From Nymphaea colorata (lineage: Eukaryota; Streptophyta; Magnoliopsida; Nymphaeales; Nymphaeaceae): DNA of 64,000 nt. Positions 1 to 9,865 of the stretch are shown piece by piece. Location of the stretch: NCBI RefSeq assembly GCF_008831285.2, contig NC_045150.1, positions 15,127,362-15,191,361 of the forward strand. Direction: 5' to 3'. How positions within the stretch are numbered: position 1 is the stretch's first letter; every line of letters begins with the position of its first letter. Both the position numbers and the translations under genes were made by a program. A model generated the notes under the pieces. It worked only from the letters and a program-made list of their open reading frames with translations. It had not been told where the DNA came from and searched no databases.

Positions 1-243
1 CTCCGAGTCAAGGAGAACCAACACTCTTTGCTTGTTCACATACCCTACCATACCCTACCATTCGCATAGCCTTGGGCTTAGTAGGATCGGTTAAGGAATG
101 GCAAGACTTGTCCTCTTCCGTTGGTAGCTCTAGACGGCTGTTCGTTTTCTTCATCCTCATCCTTAAACACAAACATCTTCAAGGTTTTGCATTTATGTCC
201 TTTCTGCCATTTATCATCACAATAGAAACACATGCCTTTCAGT
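1..243 (-). repeat. Direct duplication of gypsy A gag/protease junction (pair 1021-1243)
   Basis: Positions 1-243 repeat 1021-1243 in the same orientation with scattered substitutions and a small extra tandem of TACCCTACCA near 50-60. Both copies hold the minus-strand zinc knuckle (C-X2-C-X7-H-X-C). The copy at 1-243 reads CFYCDDKWQKGHKC and the other has E in place of G. The repeat follows the RT start in element order, so the remnant is rearranged. Confidence 0.8.
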
Positions 244-383
244 GAAACTTTATATCGTCTTTCCGAACATGTTGGGCAGATAATGAAGATTGGATTTAAG
301 GGTCCGGAATTGCATATATTTACCTTGCAAATGTATGACTACAAAAATACTTAGGGCCTGCTGAGTCCCAAATCAGCACATTT

Positions 384-611
384 TCAACACCCATCAGTTT
401 CTTCAACCAACCTTTCTATTTCCTTCTGGGCAAATCCATATCTATATGGTCTGACATTGACAGGCTTCGACCTATTTGACAAGTTGATTTGGTGATCAAG
501 GGACCGCCTTGGAGGCAACCCTTTCGGTTCCCCAAAGATATTGACATAGACATTCAAAACCTGCTGAATTTTCATGGGAACGACTTCTTCAGACTTCTCA
601 ACTGCTGGCAC
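384..611 (-). pseudogene. Gypsy A reverse transcriptase N-terminus
   Basis: This 75-codon minus-strand frame shows the short stretch that precedes the RT domain in Ty3/gypsy pol: GLPPRRSLDHQI, then PVNVRPYRYGFAQKEIERLV. The same words, with changes, occur in gypsy B near 38285-38400. The frame stops where the RT core should begin, and the core (LPFG, YxDD) is absent from the window. It is a truncated pseudogene fragment. Confidence 0.75.
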
Positions 612-664
612 TTCAATGGCGATAGCGACCAGCCACCACGCTGGTTGTTGGGCAGTAAGCGCTT

Positions 665-1450
665 TTAGAGCTGCCTTGGGTTCAACGTTAGAACTAACTG
701 CTGATAAGGTAATGCGGTCAGTGCCACCCTCCTTACCTCCTTAGGAAAGCTCGTCCAGAGGTTTGCAAAGTCCCACTCAATCACCCCCAAGGTCTCAAGC
801 CATTGCACGTCGAGAACGATGTCAACACCTCCAATGGGTAGCACAAAAAGGTCCACCTTGAATTGAACGGAACCCTTTGCATCACTAACTTGATGTCCTT
901 GCATAACCCCGCACACATGAAAGTCTTGATCCGTCACCAACCTTACTGGAAAGGGGTTTTGGGGATTGATTGAACATCCCAATTTTCGAGCTGCTTTTAG
1001 GCTCATGAAATTGTGTGTCTCCGAGTGGAGAACCAACCGTCTTTGCTTGTTCACGTACCCTACCATTTGCATAGCCTTGGGCTTAGTAGGATCGGTTAAG
1101 GAATGGCAAGACTTGTCCTCTTCAGCTGGTAGCTCTAGATGGCTGTTCGTTTTCTTCATCCTCATCCTTAAACACAAACATCTTCAAGGTTTTGCATTTG
1201 TGTTCTTTCTGCCATTTATCATCACAATAGAAACAGATGCCTTTCTTAATTCGGTCCTCCCTTTCTTGCTGGGTGATATAGTGAGTTTGTGGGGTGAAAG
1301 GTTTGGGCGGCCGTTCAATTGCCTTTGATCATCTTCCATGTTGTCCAAATCATGTAAATAGGCCTCGGGAATCTTGTATATAGGCCTCGGGAATCTGGTT
1401 TGGTCTTTCACGTTGGTTTCGATTATTAGCCGTGGTTTGTCTTGCATCAT
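665..1450 (-). pseudogene. Gypsy A zinc knuckle and retropepsin
   Basis: The frame at 1177-665 encodes a retropepsin-like domain. It has the hydrophobic flap-side motif IGGVDIVLDVQWL, matching the family's DGVDLILGMQWL, and a degenerate active site: LHSETHNF where the family has LDSGATHNF. The catalytic Asp is therefore lost. Just upstream (about 1240-1190, another frame) lies the gag zinc knuckle CFYCDDKWQKEHKC. The frame change between them shows at least one indel. It is a dead gag-pol fragment. Confidence 0.75.
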
Positions 1451-1615
1451 TCCGTCTCATTTCAACTTGAGCTTCCAGTTGAGGTTGTGGTTGGTTCAAC
1501 AATCTTCAGTCCAAAACATTCTGATTTCTGTGTCTACATTCTGATTTCTGTGTCTACTTGCTCCTTACCTGCATCATAAGAAGTGCTTGGAGAGTTTGAG
1601 CCATTTGTCCCCTTA

Positions 1616-1649
1616 GAGGTCGTTTGATACAGGACAGGACGTCCTGTCC
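1616..1649 (+). repeat. Left terminal inverted repeat with an 18-bp palindrome
   Basis: The TIR begins GAGGTCGTTTGATACAGGAC. Positions 1632-1649 form a perfect palindrome, GGACAGGAC followed by GTCCTGTCC. More GTCCTGTCC-type words follow to about 1690, which looks like a subterminal repeat zone. Confidence 0.8.
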
Positions 1650-2512
1650 ATTACACTACTGTCCTGTCCTCTTAGACAATGGTGTTCCTTGTCCACCGTT
1701 TGATGACTTTAGGTACAAAACACAATGTTCCTTTTGTCCGGCGTTTGTTACAATGTTCCTTTTGTCCGGCGTCTGTTCTGTCTGTTCTGTTCGTCCTGAC
1801 GTTTGTTCACATAATAAACAAAAACAATGATCTGCTGAGACTTGAACGAAGTCATGCCCTTTTTACAAGAATCCAGAGTATAAGGCACAGTACAAAAGCA
1901 CGCGTTACACAATTTTTGTTGGTTTATCACCAAATTTTCACTAAGATTCCATACGGACTGCATTCAAAAGAAAAAATAAAGAACATAGTATTTTATAGTT
2001 TTTCTCTCAATATCTGTCCACTTTTACCCTTCAAAGATGACGATGGCAACCCAGAATACTTTACAGCAGCCATGGAATCATGAATCTCCTTGAGCTTTCT
2101 TTCAAATGTTTGCCTTCACTTTTCCCTTCTTTGGTGGAAAGGACTCAAGGGGAGCTTCTAAACCTCCTTTCTGAAATTGGTCCATGATAATGTGGTATTG
2201 CCTGGTGTGACGGAAATCTAAGATGTCTGCAGAGTGAAAGCCAAGAGTGGCAACTGACTGATTTTGCTTCTTCGCTTTATAGGCACAGTTGGAGTGATAA
2301 AAATTCCTTCCTTCGCATGGACAGGAACTGATTTTACAGGAACTGATTTTACAGAGTGAGATTTTAATCATTCATCAAGGACCAACATTATGAATCTAAA
2401 ATTTTCAAAAAAAATCACAGCAAGATCATGAGATATTTTTTTGTCAAAAGAGTCCCATAGATCAAACATTTCATCAGTAGAACATGAGATATTTTTTTTC
2501 CCTTCCCCTTCG
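1650..2512. other. 3' part of the TIR element, no recognised gene
   Basis: AT-rich DNA between the left TIR zone and the HIPP fragment. The minus-strand frame at 2368-2102 contains GGLEAPLESFPPKKGKVKAN, which looks protein-like and could be a fourth captured piece, but I cannot assign a family. Nothing else is supported. Confidence 0.4.
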
Positions 2513-2703
2513 CACGATGGCACAACTGCTGGTGTTATCATCACTGAACAAATAGGTAGCATACTCTGCTATCTGTGATTGTGGCTGATAGTTGTAGTAG
2601 GAAGTGGTAGCAAGTGGGGTGAGAGAAGACCTGTTGTACATCATCTGGATGTATCTCTCATTCAGCATCAGGTTCAGGTTCAGGTTCTGGTTATGGTTCT
2701 GGT
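2513..2703 (-). pseudogene. Captured HIPP C-terminus with CaaX box (stop lost)
   Basis: The last 64 residues before position 2513 are unrelated to PPR proteins. They end YATYLFSDDNTSSCAIV, the C-terminal signature of heavy-metal-associated isoprenylated plant proteins (FSDEN..C-a-a-X, farnesylated at Cys). The next codon is CGA (2512-2510) where HIPP genes normally stop; one transition from TGA would explain it. The frame then runs 12 more residues to a stop at 2474, so the CaaX Cys is no longer four residues from the end. The HMA domains are absent. The join to the PPR part falls in a hexamer repeat of AACC(A/T)G type at about 2670-2704. The family call is from recall of the motif, not a search. 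Confidence 0.6.
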
Positions 2704-4105
2704 TCCATCTTCCTGCTGCAGCATACATATTCGATAACAGGACGTATGCAGCAGAGTCGTGAGGCTCAAGTGACATGAGTTTATCGGCTGCTAGTTCTCC
2801 TAGTTTCAGATTACGATGTATTCTGCAGCCACCTAAGAGTGTCCGCCAAACAGTAGGACCTGCTGGGAAAGGCATTTCATTTATAAAACTCATGGCACTT
2901 TCAAGTTGACCTGCTCGACTGTACAGGTCGACCATGCAAGCATAATGTTCCATTGTTGGTTGGACATGGTAGATGCTGGTCATGGACTTGAAATAACGAG
3001 AACCTTCGTCTACAAGACCTGCATGATTACATGCAGTGAGGACGCCAACAAAGGTGATTCCATCCAACTGCAAGCCTTCATTCTCTAATTCAGAGAAGAC
3101 CTCAAGGGCTTTCTTACCGCGCCCATGTTGAGCATAACATGAAATCATTGAATTCCACGAAACTATGTCCCTTTCAGTGTGCCTCACGAACAACTTGAAG
3201 GCATGGTCAATGTCCCCACGTCTTGCATACATGGTAACTAAGGCACTGCTCACGCAAATGGCATTATCAAAGCAAGATTTGATCAGAAGTCCATGAAGCT
3301 GTTTGCCCTGTTCCACTGCTGCAGTTGGGCTGCTACATGCATTAAGCACGCCGGAAAACGTGAACTCATTTGGTTCTAATCCTTGTTGGGTCATTCTGCG
3401 GAAAAGCCTTGCAGCACCTTCTGAATCCCCTATTTGTCCATAACCCGTAAGCATTGCTGACCAAGAAACTGTATCCTTTTCATCCATTAAACTGAAAATT
3501 TTTGCTGCCTCCTCCATGCAACGTAGCTTTACATACACAGTCAATAACGCAGTCCCCACTTTTGGCGAGCTCTCATAACCGGCTTTGATGGCTTGCGCAT
3601 GAAACTGAGAAGGTGGCAAAACAGGGGCAGCGGTAAGAATCGTGGAGAATGTGAACTCATTTGGCTTGATATCTTCTCTCCACATATTTCTGAAGCCATG
3701 CAGTGCTTGCTCAGTCATGCCATTTTCCAAATAGCCACCAACCATTGCAGTCCATGAAACCACAGTATGTACTTCGGGCACCAGGGAGAACAATCCATGG
3801 GCAACCTCCATTTGCTTGCAGTTAGCAGAAGCAATCACGAGTCCAGTTAAGGTGCTGGTATCTGAAGCAAATCCAGTTTTAAATGCACATGAATGCAGCT
3901 GTCTTGTGAAACCTAATTCTCTGTTGTCAGCGCAAGCTTTTATGAGCGTTGTGAATGTTGCCTGAGTGAGCTGTACGCCGTCCATTCTCATCTGATGGAA
4001 AATCTCCAAGCTTCCGCATGAAACCCATTCTGTACGAGTCCAGTGAGCATAGCATTCCAAGAAATAGAACTCCTGTTCGACAGTCCATCAAAAACCATTT
4101 GTGCT
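2704..4105 (-). pseudogene. Captured PLS-class pentatricopeptide repeat gene fragment
   Basis: The minus-strand frame 4060-2704 (about 452 residues) is a run of PPR motifs of the P, L and S classes. Examples are VVSWTAMVGGYLENG, TVSWSAMLTGYGQIG and DIVSWNSMISCYAQHG, followed by E-motif-like sequence up to YVLLSNMYAAAGRW. PLS-class PPR proteins bind organellar RNA and often direct C-to-U editing, but here the E+/DYW end is replaced by a HIPP tail. The open frame starts at TTG, not ATG. PPR homology extends further upstream in another frame (SISWNAMLTGLVQNG, to about 4105 after a TGCAG acceptor-like site), so a 1-bp loss near 4020 breaks it. It is a transduplicated fragment, not the parental gene. 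Confidence 0.85.
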
Positions 4106-4348
4106 GCAGAAATTAATCATTAAAGGATAAAAACTTAAAATTTGAGAAAAAGAAACAAATGCTATGGTACAGACTAAGAATCAGGAAGATACACAATGAT
4201 CAACGAAGCAACTGTAAAAAAAAGTCTAAAAATGCTCAGTAAGTTTAAAAAATACGAAAGTTGAGTAAGACACAGTAACTTCAGCAAAAAAATTAAGACA
4301 AGAAGGAAACAAAAAGTCGAGCCAGAAGCAAGGAGAAAATAGAGGATC

Positions 4349-4769
4349 CATACTGCTTGAGTACATATAAGTGATTCCCTTTCCCCTGAGGAAGTTTAGA
4401 CGGCTCGTCATGTCTGTAAGAATAAGAACCATCGGGGTCGATTTCAGGAAGTGGGAAGAAACGAAAGCAACAAAAACAAAAGAGAAAAACACGGAAACAA
4501 ACAGCGAATAGGAAGAAGGACGGAAGGTTCTCAGAGAATCTCACCTCTAAGGTACAGCCCCTCGACGGAATACAGAGGAACTCCATGAAATGCAGATGCT
4601 CGAGCTGACCGTTCCTGCAGAGGTAGTAAAGCACCAGAACCCCACGCTCCTGCCTCGGCGCCCTCTTCTCCATCCAGACCTTCGTCCTCTTGGGGCTCGC
4701 CTCCCGGATCCTCCTCGCCAGCATTTCAACAACCCTAACACCCCCTCCTCCTCTGGCTCTTGCCGCCAT
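4349..4769 (-). pseudogene. Captured SOSEKI (DUF966) gene exons 1-2
   Basis: Exon 1 (ATG at 4769, ends 4545 at a GTGAG donor) carries ASPKRTKVWMEKR and VLYYLCRNGQLEH, the start of the DIX-like domain of SOSEKI polarity proteins. Exon 2 begins at 4413 after TTCTTACAG and reads RLNFLRGKGITYMYSSS, the next block of that domain; phases join G|AC. Captured intron 4414-4544 is retained, so capture was from DNA and not cDNA. A 1-bp deletion before the PLYSVEGLYLR part of exon 1 shifts the frame. Homology ends near 4349, and the rest of the DIX domain (SSKRSYKNGFVWHDL region) is missing. SOSEKI proteins polymerise at cell corners; this piece cannot. The family call is from motif recognition. Confidence 0.75.
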
Positions 4770-4787
4770 TTCTTCTGCGGGAGCGAG

Positions 4788-4955
4788 AGGGAGACTCGGA
4801 AAAGAGAAGGGGGAGAGACGGGGGCAACGGGCAGACTCAAAAGAGAGAAGGGAGAGAGACAGGGGCAAGGGCAGACTCATGGCAAGGGGCAGACTCAGAA
4901 GAGAGAAGGGAGAGAGACAGGGGCAAGGGCAGACTCAGAAGAGAGAAGGGGGGAG
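4788..4955. repeat. GGGCAGACTC minisatellite upstream of the captured SOSEKI start
   Basis: About four imperfect units of roughly 40 bp, each starting (G)GGCAGACTC and continuing with AGAAGAGAGAAGGGAGAGAG, plus one short unit. It lies in what would be the 5'UTR of the minus-strand SOSEKI fragment. Confidence 0.75.
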
Positions 4956-5162
4956 AAGGAGCTCGATGCGAGGGCAACTCGAGAGGTCGGGGGTGGGAGC
5001 TCGGGGCAGGAGATGGTGTCCTGTCTAGCCTGTTCCATGGGTTAGCTCGGAACAGTTTAGGACAGGAAGTAATTTATACTCTCCTCCAGTTGTCCGTTCT
5101 GTCCAGCGTGTCTAGTGGACATTGTTTGATGGTAAAATCGATTAGACAGGACACACATGTCC

Positions 5163-5196
5163 TGTTTCGCGTGTCCTGTAACCATCAAACGACCTC
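5163..5196 (-). repeat. Right terminal inverted repeat
   Basis: The reverse complement starts GAGGTCGTTTGATGGTTACA and continues into AGGACACG. It matches the left end over 13 bases, then again after a short offset. It is followed directly by TTA at 5197-5199. Confidence 0.8.
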
Positions 5197-5199
5197 TTA

Positions 5200-5444
5200 G
5201 TCTCACGGGCTAGGACACTTTGGGTCGTCTTTTCTACCTGTTCTACCCGACGGTTAAGTTGCTGGCTGACGCTATCTACGTTTGCCATGAGGTTTATTAG
5301 ACGGTCTAACTTAGTGTCCATTCCAACCATTTTATTTTCCAGTTGGGTAATCCGATCATCATTGACGCCTACAACCTGATTTTTTACCAAGACCAGGTTT
5401 TGGGTGGCATCCAAAAACCACCCAAGCGTATCACAACCTTGCAA
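5200..5444 (-). pseudogene. Gypsy A gag N-terminal part (part 2)
   Basis: The minus-strand frame encodes a predicted coiled coil with regular heptads, RITQLENKMVGMDTKLDRLI then SQQLNRRVEQVEK, typical of the N-terminal region of Ty3/gypsy gag. It runs into the TIR element at ARETK and continues beyond it at 1612. The start of gag and the 5' LTR are not identifiable; sequence above about 5450 looks unrelated. Confidence 0.65.
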
Positions 5445-5593
5445 ACATGCAGATACAACTTACAAAAACACCAATAGTGTTGCATAATCAACAAATATGA
5501 ATAGTTGTTGTGGTGCCTATAGTTCCAATAAATTCTCCGACTAGCAAAATGTAGCGAGCAACTACAAGAAACAAACATATAAATATAAGACTA

Positions 5594-5806
5594 CCTCAGT
5601 ACATCAAGACCACGAACTCTAGGTGATGCCAGTGAGATCTGCCACCATGATTTTTTTTCTGGACTAGCACTCTGTCGGTTTTCCGCAGTATTATGTTTTC
5701 CATATTCATCATCAGCAGCCAGAAGAGGAAAGCAAAGATTTGTGCCAAGAAGAGAAGAAGCAGAATAGGAAAATCCCTTAACTTGCTCAATCATATCACC
5801 AGGATC
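5594..5806 (-). CDS. Orphan coding exon candidate, unknown family
   Basis: A stop-free minus-strand stretch of about 70 codons with an acceptor-like AG near 5807 (TTGCAAG) and a donor-like GAG|GTAGT at 5594. The peptide is well mixed in composition (DPGDMIEQVKGFSYSASSLL, later SWWQISLASPRV), unlike the low-complexity frames around it. I do not recognise the family. If real, it is one exon of a minus-strand gene whose other exons would lie above 5815 (GA-rich segment near 8400-8760 as a possible 5' end). Gypsy A would then sit in an intron or break the gene. It could also be chance. Confidence 0.3.
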
Positions 5807-5814
5807 TTGCAACT

Positions 5815-8100
5815 CTCAATGTTATTCCATCAACAAGACTAACCTATTACCCAAGAACAATAAAGTGATAAACAGTAACTGAGCACTTAGTAGTTAGTAC
5901 ACACCCCAAAAAAGGCAAACAGAAAATAAATTCTCTTCAGGCAAAGTTCAAACAAGAGATGCTTCATGATGGTTTAGAAACTAACTTTCTATAAAATTTG
6001 AAACCAAACCGATCAAAAGCACTATTAGACAACTCAACTTGGCAAAGTATAATACTAAGTTCAATAAAAAATTTGAACTATCTTAAACTACAAACCAGAC
6101 TATCAAAACCAGCAACACCTTAAGAACATAAATACATACATAAGTTCAGTGAACAAGTGATGAAAAAATAATTCAGCTAAGTAGCTAACTAACTTGGTTC
6201 AGGCCTTAAAAAATACAATCAATAAGCATATGCTCTAACTTCTGACAATCCTAGTGAAACCAACAAACACATTAAATCAATACCAAGGTTTAACAACTCC
6301 AACATTCACAGTTCTTCTGAACCATACCTCGGTATAGCTAGGACATGTGCAACTTAGCTACATGGTTTTAAACAGAATCAAATGCTCAATGAAAAGAACA
6401 CGACAGTTAACAATCAAACAAGAACTACTATAATTAAGATCCAAACAAGCATGGAACCACAACACTACTTTAACCCATGTCCCTACTATGCTAGAGTATA
6501 CACAATAAGTACTTCAACTAAAACAGTATTGCCATAAATAAGCATGACCATAAATAAATATTGAACATGGGTCTCAAAGTCTAATGACTCTAAACCAGGT
6601 TGACATTCAACAATAAGACCAAACCTCAACTAAAACAGTATTGCCTCGTATACTCACCAATTAGGAATATAGCAAAAGACGTCAAGTTTTCTTTGCAAAG
6701 AATTGAACTTTGAAATGGCTTATTCTTTGCAAAAGTTTTCACCATAGGCTTTTAGTGCATGTTGCGTGCAAAAGACATAACTTTCTTTTACCTAAAGTAT
6801 TCGATGAAGTAATAGGATTTGGAATCGCACTGATGCTATCAAATCTCATGAAGGGATTTCTTTCCATTTTCAAGGTATGAGAATAAAGAAATTGTTCTCA
6901 GCTTCATAGGAAACCAAAGGAAAGGAGCGGATATTAACCTTGAATCATTTGCCCACAAAGGATCTACAATCATTGCTAGAGACTTCAGCCTTCATGTCCT
7001 TCATCCCTTGGCAGGCACTTTTTTTTTTCCTGCTTTCTTTTGTCATTGATTTTCTTTTTTCTTTTCTTGCTTCTTTTTTTTTTTTGCTTGCCTTCTTTGT
7101 CGTTTTGATTTTTTTTTTTAGGCCGACCTTCACCTTTGAGGGAAACACCTCACCACCCCAAAGGCTACTACAAAACGCCATCTCTTTGATGGTTTTGTGT
7201 AGCTTTGTCACGTGTCATACCCACTTCAACTTGTGAGTTTCAACGAGACAAAATGTTCATAGATTGCTATCTTCATGGAATACACATAAATCACCTTTAT
7301 GCATACCCAATACTCTCGATTATTAACCTAGAGGAACAACTACACTCGCCCCGAGCCCATCTCTCAACACTAATTTTGCTACATGCCAAGGTTTCAAAGA
7401 ACACTCGGGCTTCCACCTCATCACACTTTCATGTTTGATTCTTGTAGATGTTTGATTGCAAAGGCGAATAGCATTTCCTAATCCTTGAGTTCCTCGACAT
7501 CTCTGAACCCATCTTCATAGCTCACACAAAGAATCTTTCCAGTCTTCTCCTTCAATTGACTGATAGCAAGGGCTTGAAACTTCCTCCTTTACCCTCAAAG
7601 GAATATCTAAGACAAAGCGAAGGTACATCGTAGTGCAGCAAAATTCCTTTTCAAAATAGTTGGTAAAGTTTATTAAAAAATTATTGACGTCAAGTGATAT
7701 ATTACCTAGATTGTTTTCCCTTTTCCTTCAAAATGAGTACGTTGTTAACACCAAGTGACCTATGGTTGGAAGTAGAAAACTGACTAGGTTGGTTTTTGCA
7801 AACTAGACATCCCAAGAAATCATTCCCCTTGAACTGCCGTGGTGGAAGGGTTCATAACAAGATGAATTCCTCATACTTCTCCTATTAAAAGGGTTCCTTG
7901 AGAAAAAGGGAAAAAAATGACTAGGCGAAAAAGTTAATTCCAGCACTCCTATCCAACTAAAACACCACTTCCAAAGCTGAGGCGAAAGTCGAAGGTTGAT
8001 AAGATGAAAGGATGGATTCCATAGCCCACGACACATAATTTGTAGGTGCAACTTTGAGGAATGGTCGGAGGAAAAGGTACTCTTTGCCTTCCATAGTTCC
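5815..8100. other. AT-rich non-coding stretch
   Basis: No supported gene. It holds an intron-like AT-rich composition, a poly-T-rich block at about 7020-7120 and scattered short frames. Nothing is recognised on either strand. Confidence 0.5.
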
Positions 8101-9789
8101 ATTTCATATAGAATAAATTAACTCAGATTATTGAAGAGATATAACACACTAGAAATGAAAAACAAACATGACAATTGACAGCTCAATCCTCTCAGCCTAA
8201 TCAGCAGCAGCAAGATTCAATCTACTTGTTGTCAAAAAACTGTAACATATGCAACCAGTCTTCTAATTGCCACAGCAATTGGTACTGACACAAATCTTCA
8301 AATCAGTCAACAACTAATTCAGAATCAATCAGAAAAATGTATAGCTGCAGACAGACTGGAGGACTAGCACATTGAAGACAACAAATGAGTGAGAGAGACA
8401 GGAAAAGATAACATACAAAAGCTGCGTCAGCCATGGCAAACGCAAAGCCTTAGCCAGAGAGAGAGAGAGAGAGAACAAGTTAACCTAGATGTTTCAGAAA
8501 CAACCTCATATGAGAATACCCACCAGCGATTAGGGCTGGACCACCTTCGTTCCGCTGGTCAGGGCTGTAAACCAGAGACAAATAATGAGTATCTAAGTAG
8601 AGAAAGGCGTTTTGTGTCGGCCATGGCCTACTCAGAACCTAGATTGAGCGAGAGAAAGGGAGAGGTAATGGAGAAAGAAGGTTTAATGCATACCTTGAAG
8701 ACGAGCGGGTGCTCGGAGGGAGACGGGTTGCATGGCAGTTGAAGAAGAAGAGAGGCGACGCAGGGGAAGAGCCTGTGGCTGAGAGGTTTAATCGAGAGGA
8801 AAGGGAGAGAGTGTGTGGGCGGGAGTTTGGAAGATTGCCTCGATTTACATGTTAAGGAAAGCAAATAATTCTAAACACAATGACCGTTGGATAACTTTTT
8901 GGTTTCTTAAAGGGCCCGGTTGATGTGCTGGAAATGTGGAATGATAAAAAACTTTCCGATTCTCATTTTGATGTGTGTGTGATGACTGAGAAATAAATTT
9001 CGGGAAATTTATTTTTGTGTTTGATGAAAAAGAAACATATTTCCATATTTCCAGAAAATTATTTCTTAGTTTGATAAAAGAAACATATTTCCAGATTTTC
9101 TAGGAAGAGAAAGATTGATCTAGCGCACATAAACAAGAGTAACAAGCAAAAGCTCTATCATCAATGACGAAACACAAATAAGATTGTTCCACTGAAGACA
9201 AAAATGCCTTAAAAGTATATTGGCAGAAAAATCAGTCAGTTACACAAGAGAACAGAATCAGGAGTCGCCACTTTCATAAGAGAAAAGCTGGTGAGTTTGA
9301 AACTAAAAACACATGGAAGGAATTAAGTTATAAAGAAACGAGAACGATTGGGATTGTATGAAGCATTGCAGTTAATGAAACTGGAAATAGCTTTCTAAAT
9401 TCCATCAAGCTTCTGGAAGATGCAAAAGTGAACTTCATAGAATCGATGCCTTAGATGACTGAAAAGATCAGTACTGCACAATGAAAATTGACAAAAAGAG
9501 ACCTAAGCTTCACTTATCAACTGGATGCAGTTATCAAACAGTTGCATTTCTCTTTTATTCCATAAATAGTGAACATAAACGATACTGCAAGTAATCCTAT
9601 TTTTTTCTTAGCTGAACAGAATGAAACATGTGACCTCTACATTATCAATGCTCCCCAAGCAATGAAGCAATTGATTAACAGTTAAAATGAACTGCATCCG
9701 GACAAAGCATCACTTCTTAAAGTTTAGTGTTATCAATGAAAACATTTTACGGATGCAGAGAAATAGAGGGATACTCATAAACTTCAAGA
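8101..9789. other. Non-coding stretch with GA repeat and possible minus-strand gene start
   Basis: A (GA)n tract lies at about 8455-8474. On the minus strand near 8740 a short frame MQPVSLRAPARLQ is followed by a GTATGC donor-like site, compatible with a first exon, but no continuation could be established. At 8910-9110 the sequence beginning GGGCCCGGTTGATG with several TTTGATGA/TTTGATAA words resembles a decayed MITE. No other feature is supported. Confidence 0.35.
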
Positions 9790-9865
9790 ATGTGGCTTCA
9801 GAGTTTCAATGAGCTTGCTCGTATCCAAACTCCAGACTCACTGGCTGCATCCACACTCTTGATCT

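Larger units (their letters stand above)
1..1612 (-). mobile_element. Ty3/gypsy A remnant, gag C-terminus to RT start (part 1)
   Basis: On the minus strand, read from high to low coordinates, this stretch gives gag C-terminus with a zinc knuckle, then retropepsin, then the start of reverse transcriptase, which is Ty3/gypsy gag-pol order. Its gag N-terminus lies beyond an inserted TIR element at 5200-5444. If that insertion and one TTA copy are removed, the gag frame continues without a break. Stops and frameshifts occur throughout, no LTR is visible, and the window edge cuts the element. Its RT start resembles that of gypsy B (shared GLPP-R-S-DH and PVNVR-YRYG words), so the two belong to related lineages. 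This is an inactive fossil. Confidence 0.85.
1616..5196 (-). mobile_element. PIF/Harbinger-like TIR element with three captured host gene fragments (Pack-type)
   Basis: The ends are inverted: 1616 begins GAGGTCGTTTGAT and the reverse complement of the end at 5196 begins with the same 13 bases, followed on both sides by related AGGACA-rich sequence. Both flanks carry TTA (1613-1615 and 5197-5199), the 3-bp target duplication usual for PIF/Harbinger. Removing the element and one TTA restores the gypsy A gag frame. No transposase is visible. The cargo, all on the minus strand, is SOSEKI exons 1-2 with their intron, a PPR segment and a HIPP C-terminus. Capture of gene fragments by non-autonomous TIR elements is known as Pack-type transduplication. 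The superfamily call rests on the TSD and the TIR style only. Confidence 0.75.

Noticed and set aside
2474-4060. A functional 528-residue PPR gene
   Set aside because: The open frame starts at TTG, PPR homology continues upstream in another frame, the C-terminus is replaced by a HIPP tail, and the whole lies inside a TIR element. It is called a captured fragment.
4226-4880. A 195-residue hydrophobic protein on the minus strand
   Set aside because: It reads across the SOSEKI intron. The splice-consistent exons show the conserved DIX-like motifs in the proper phases.
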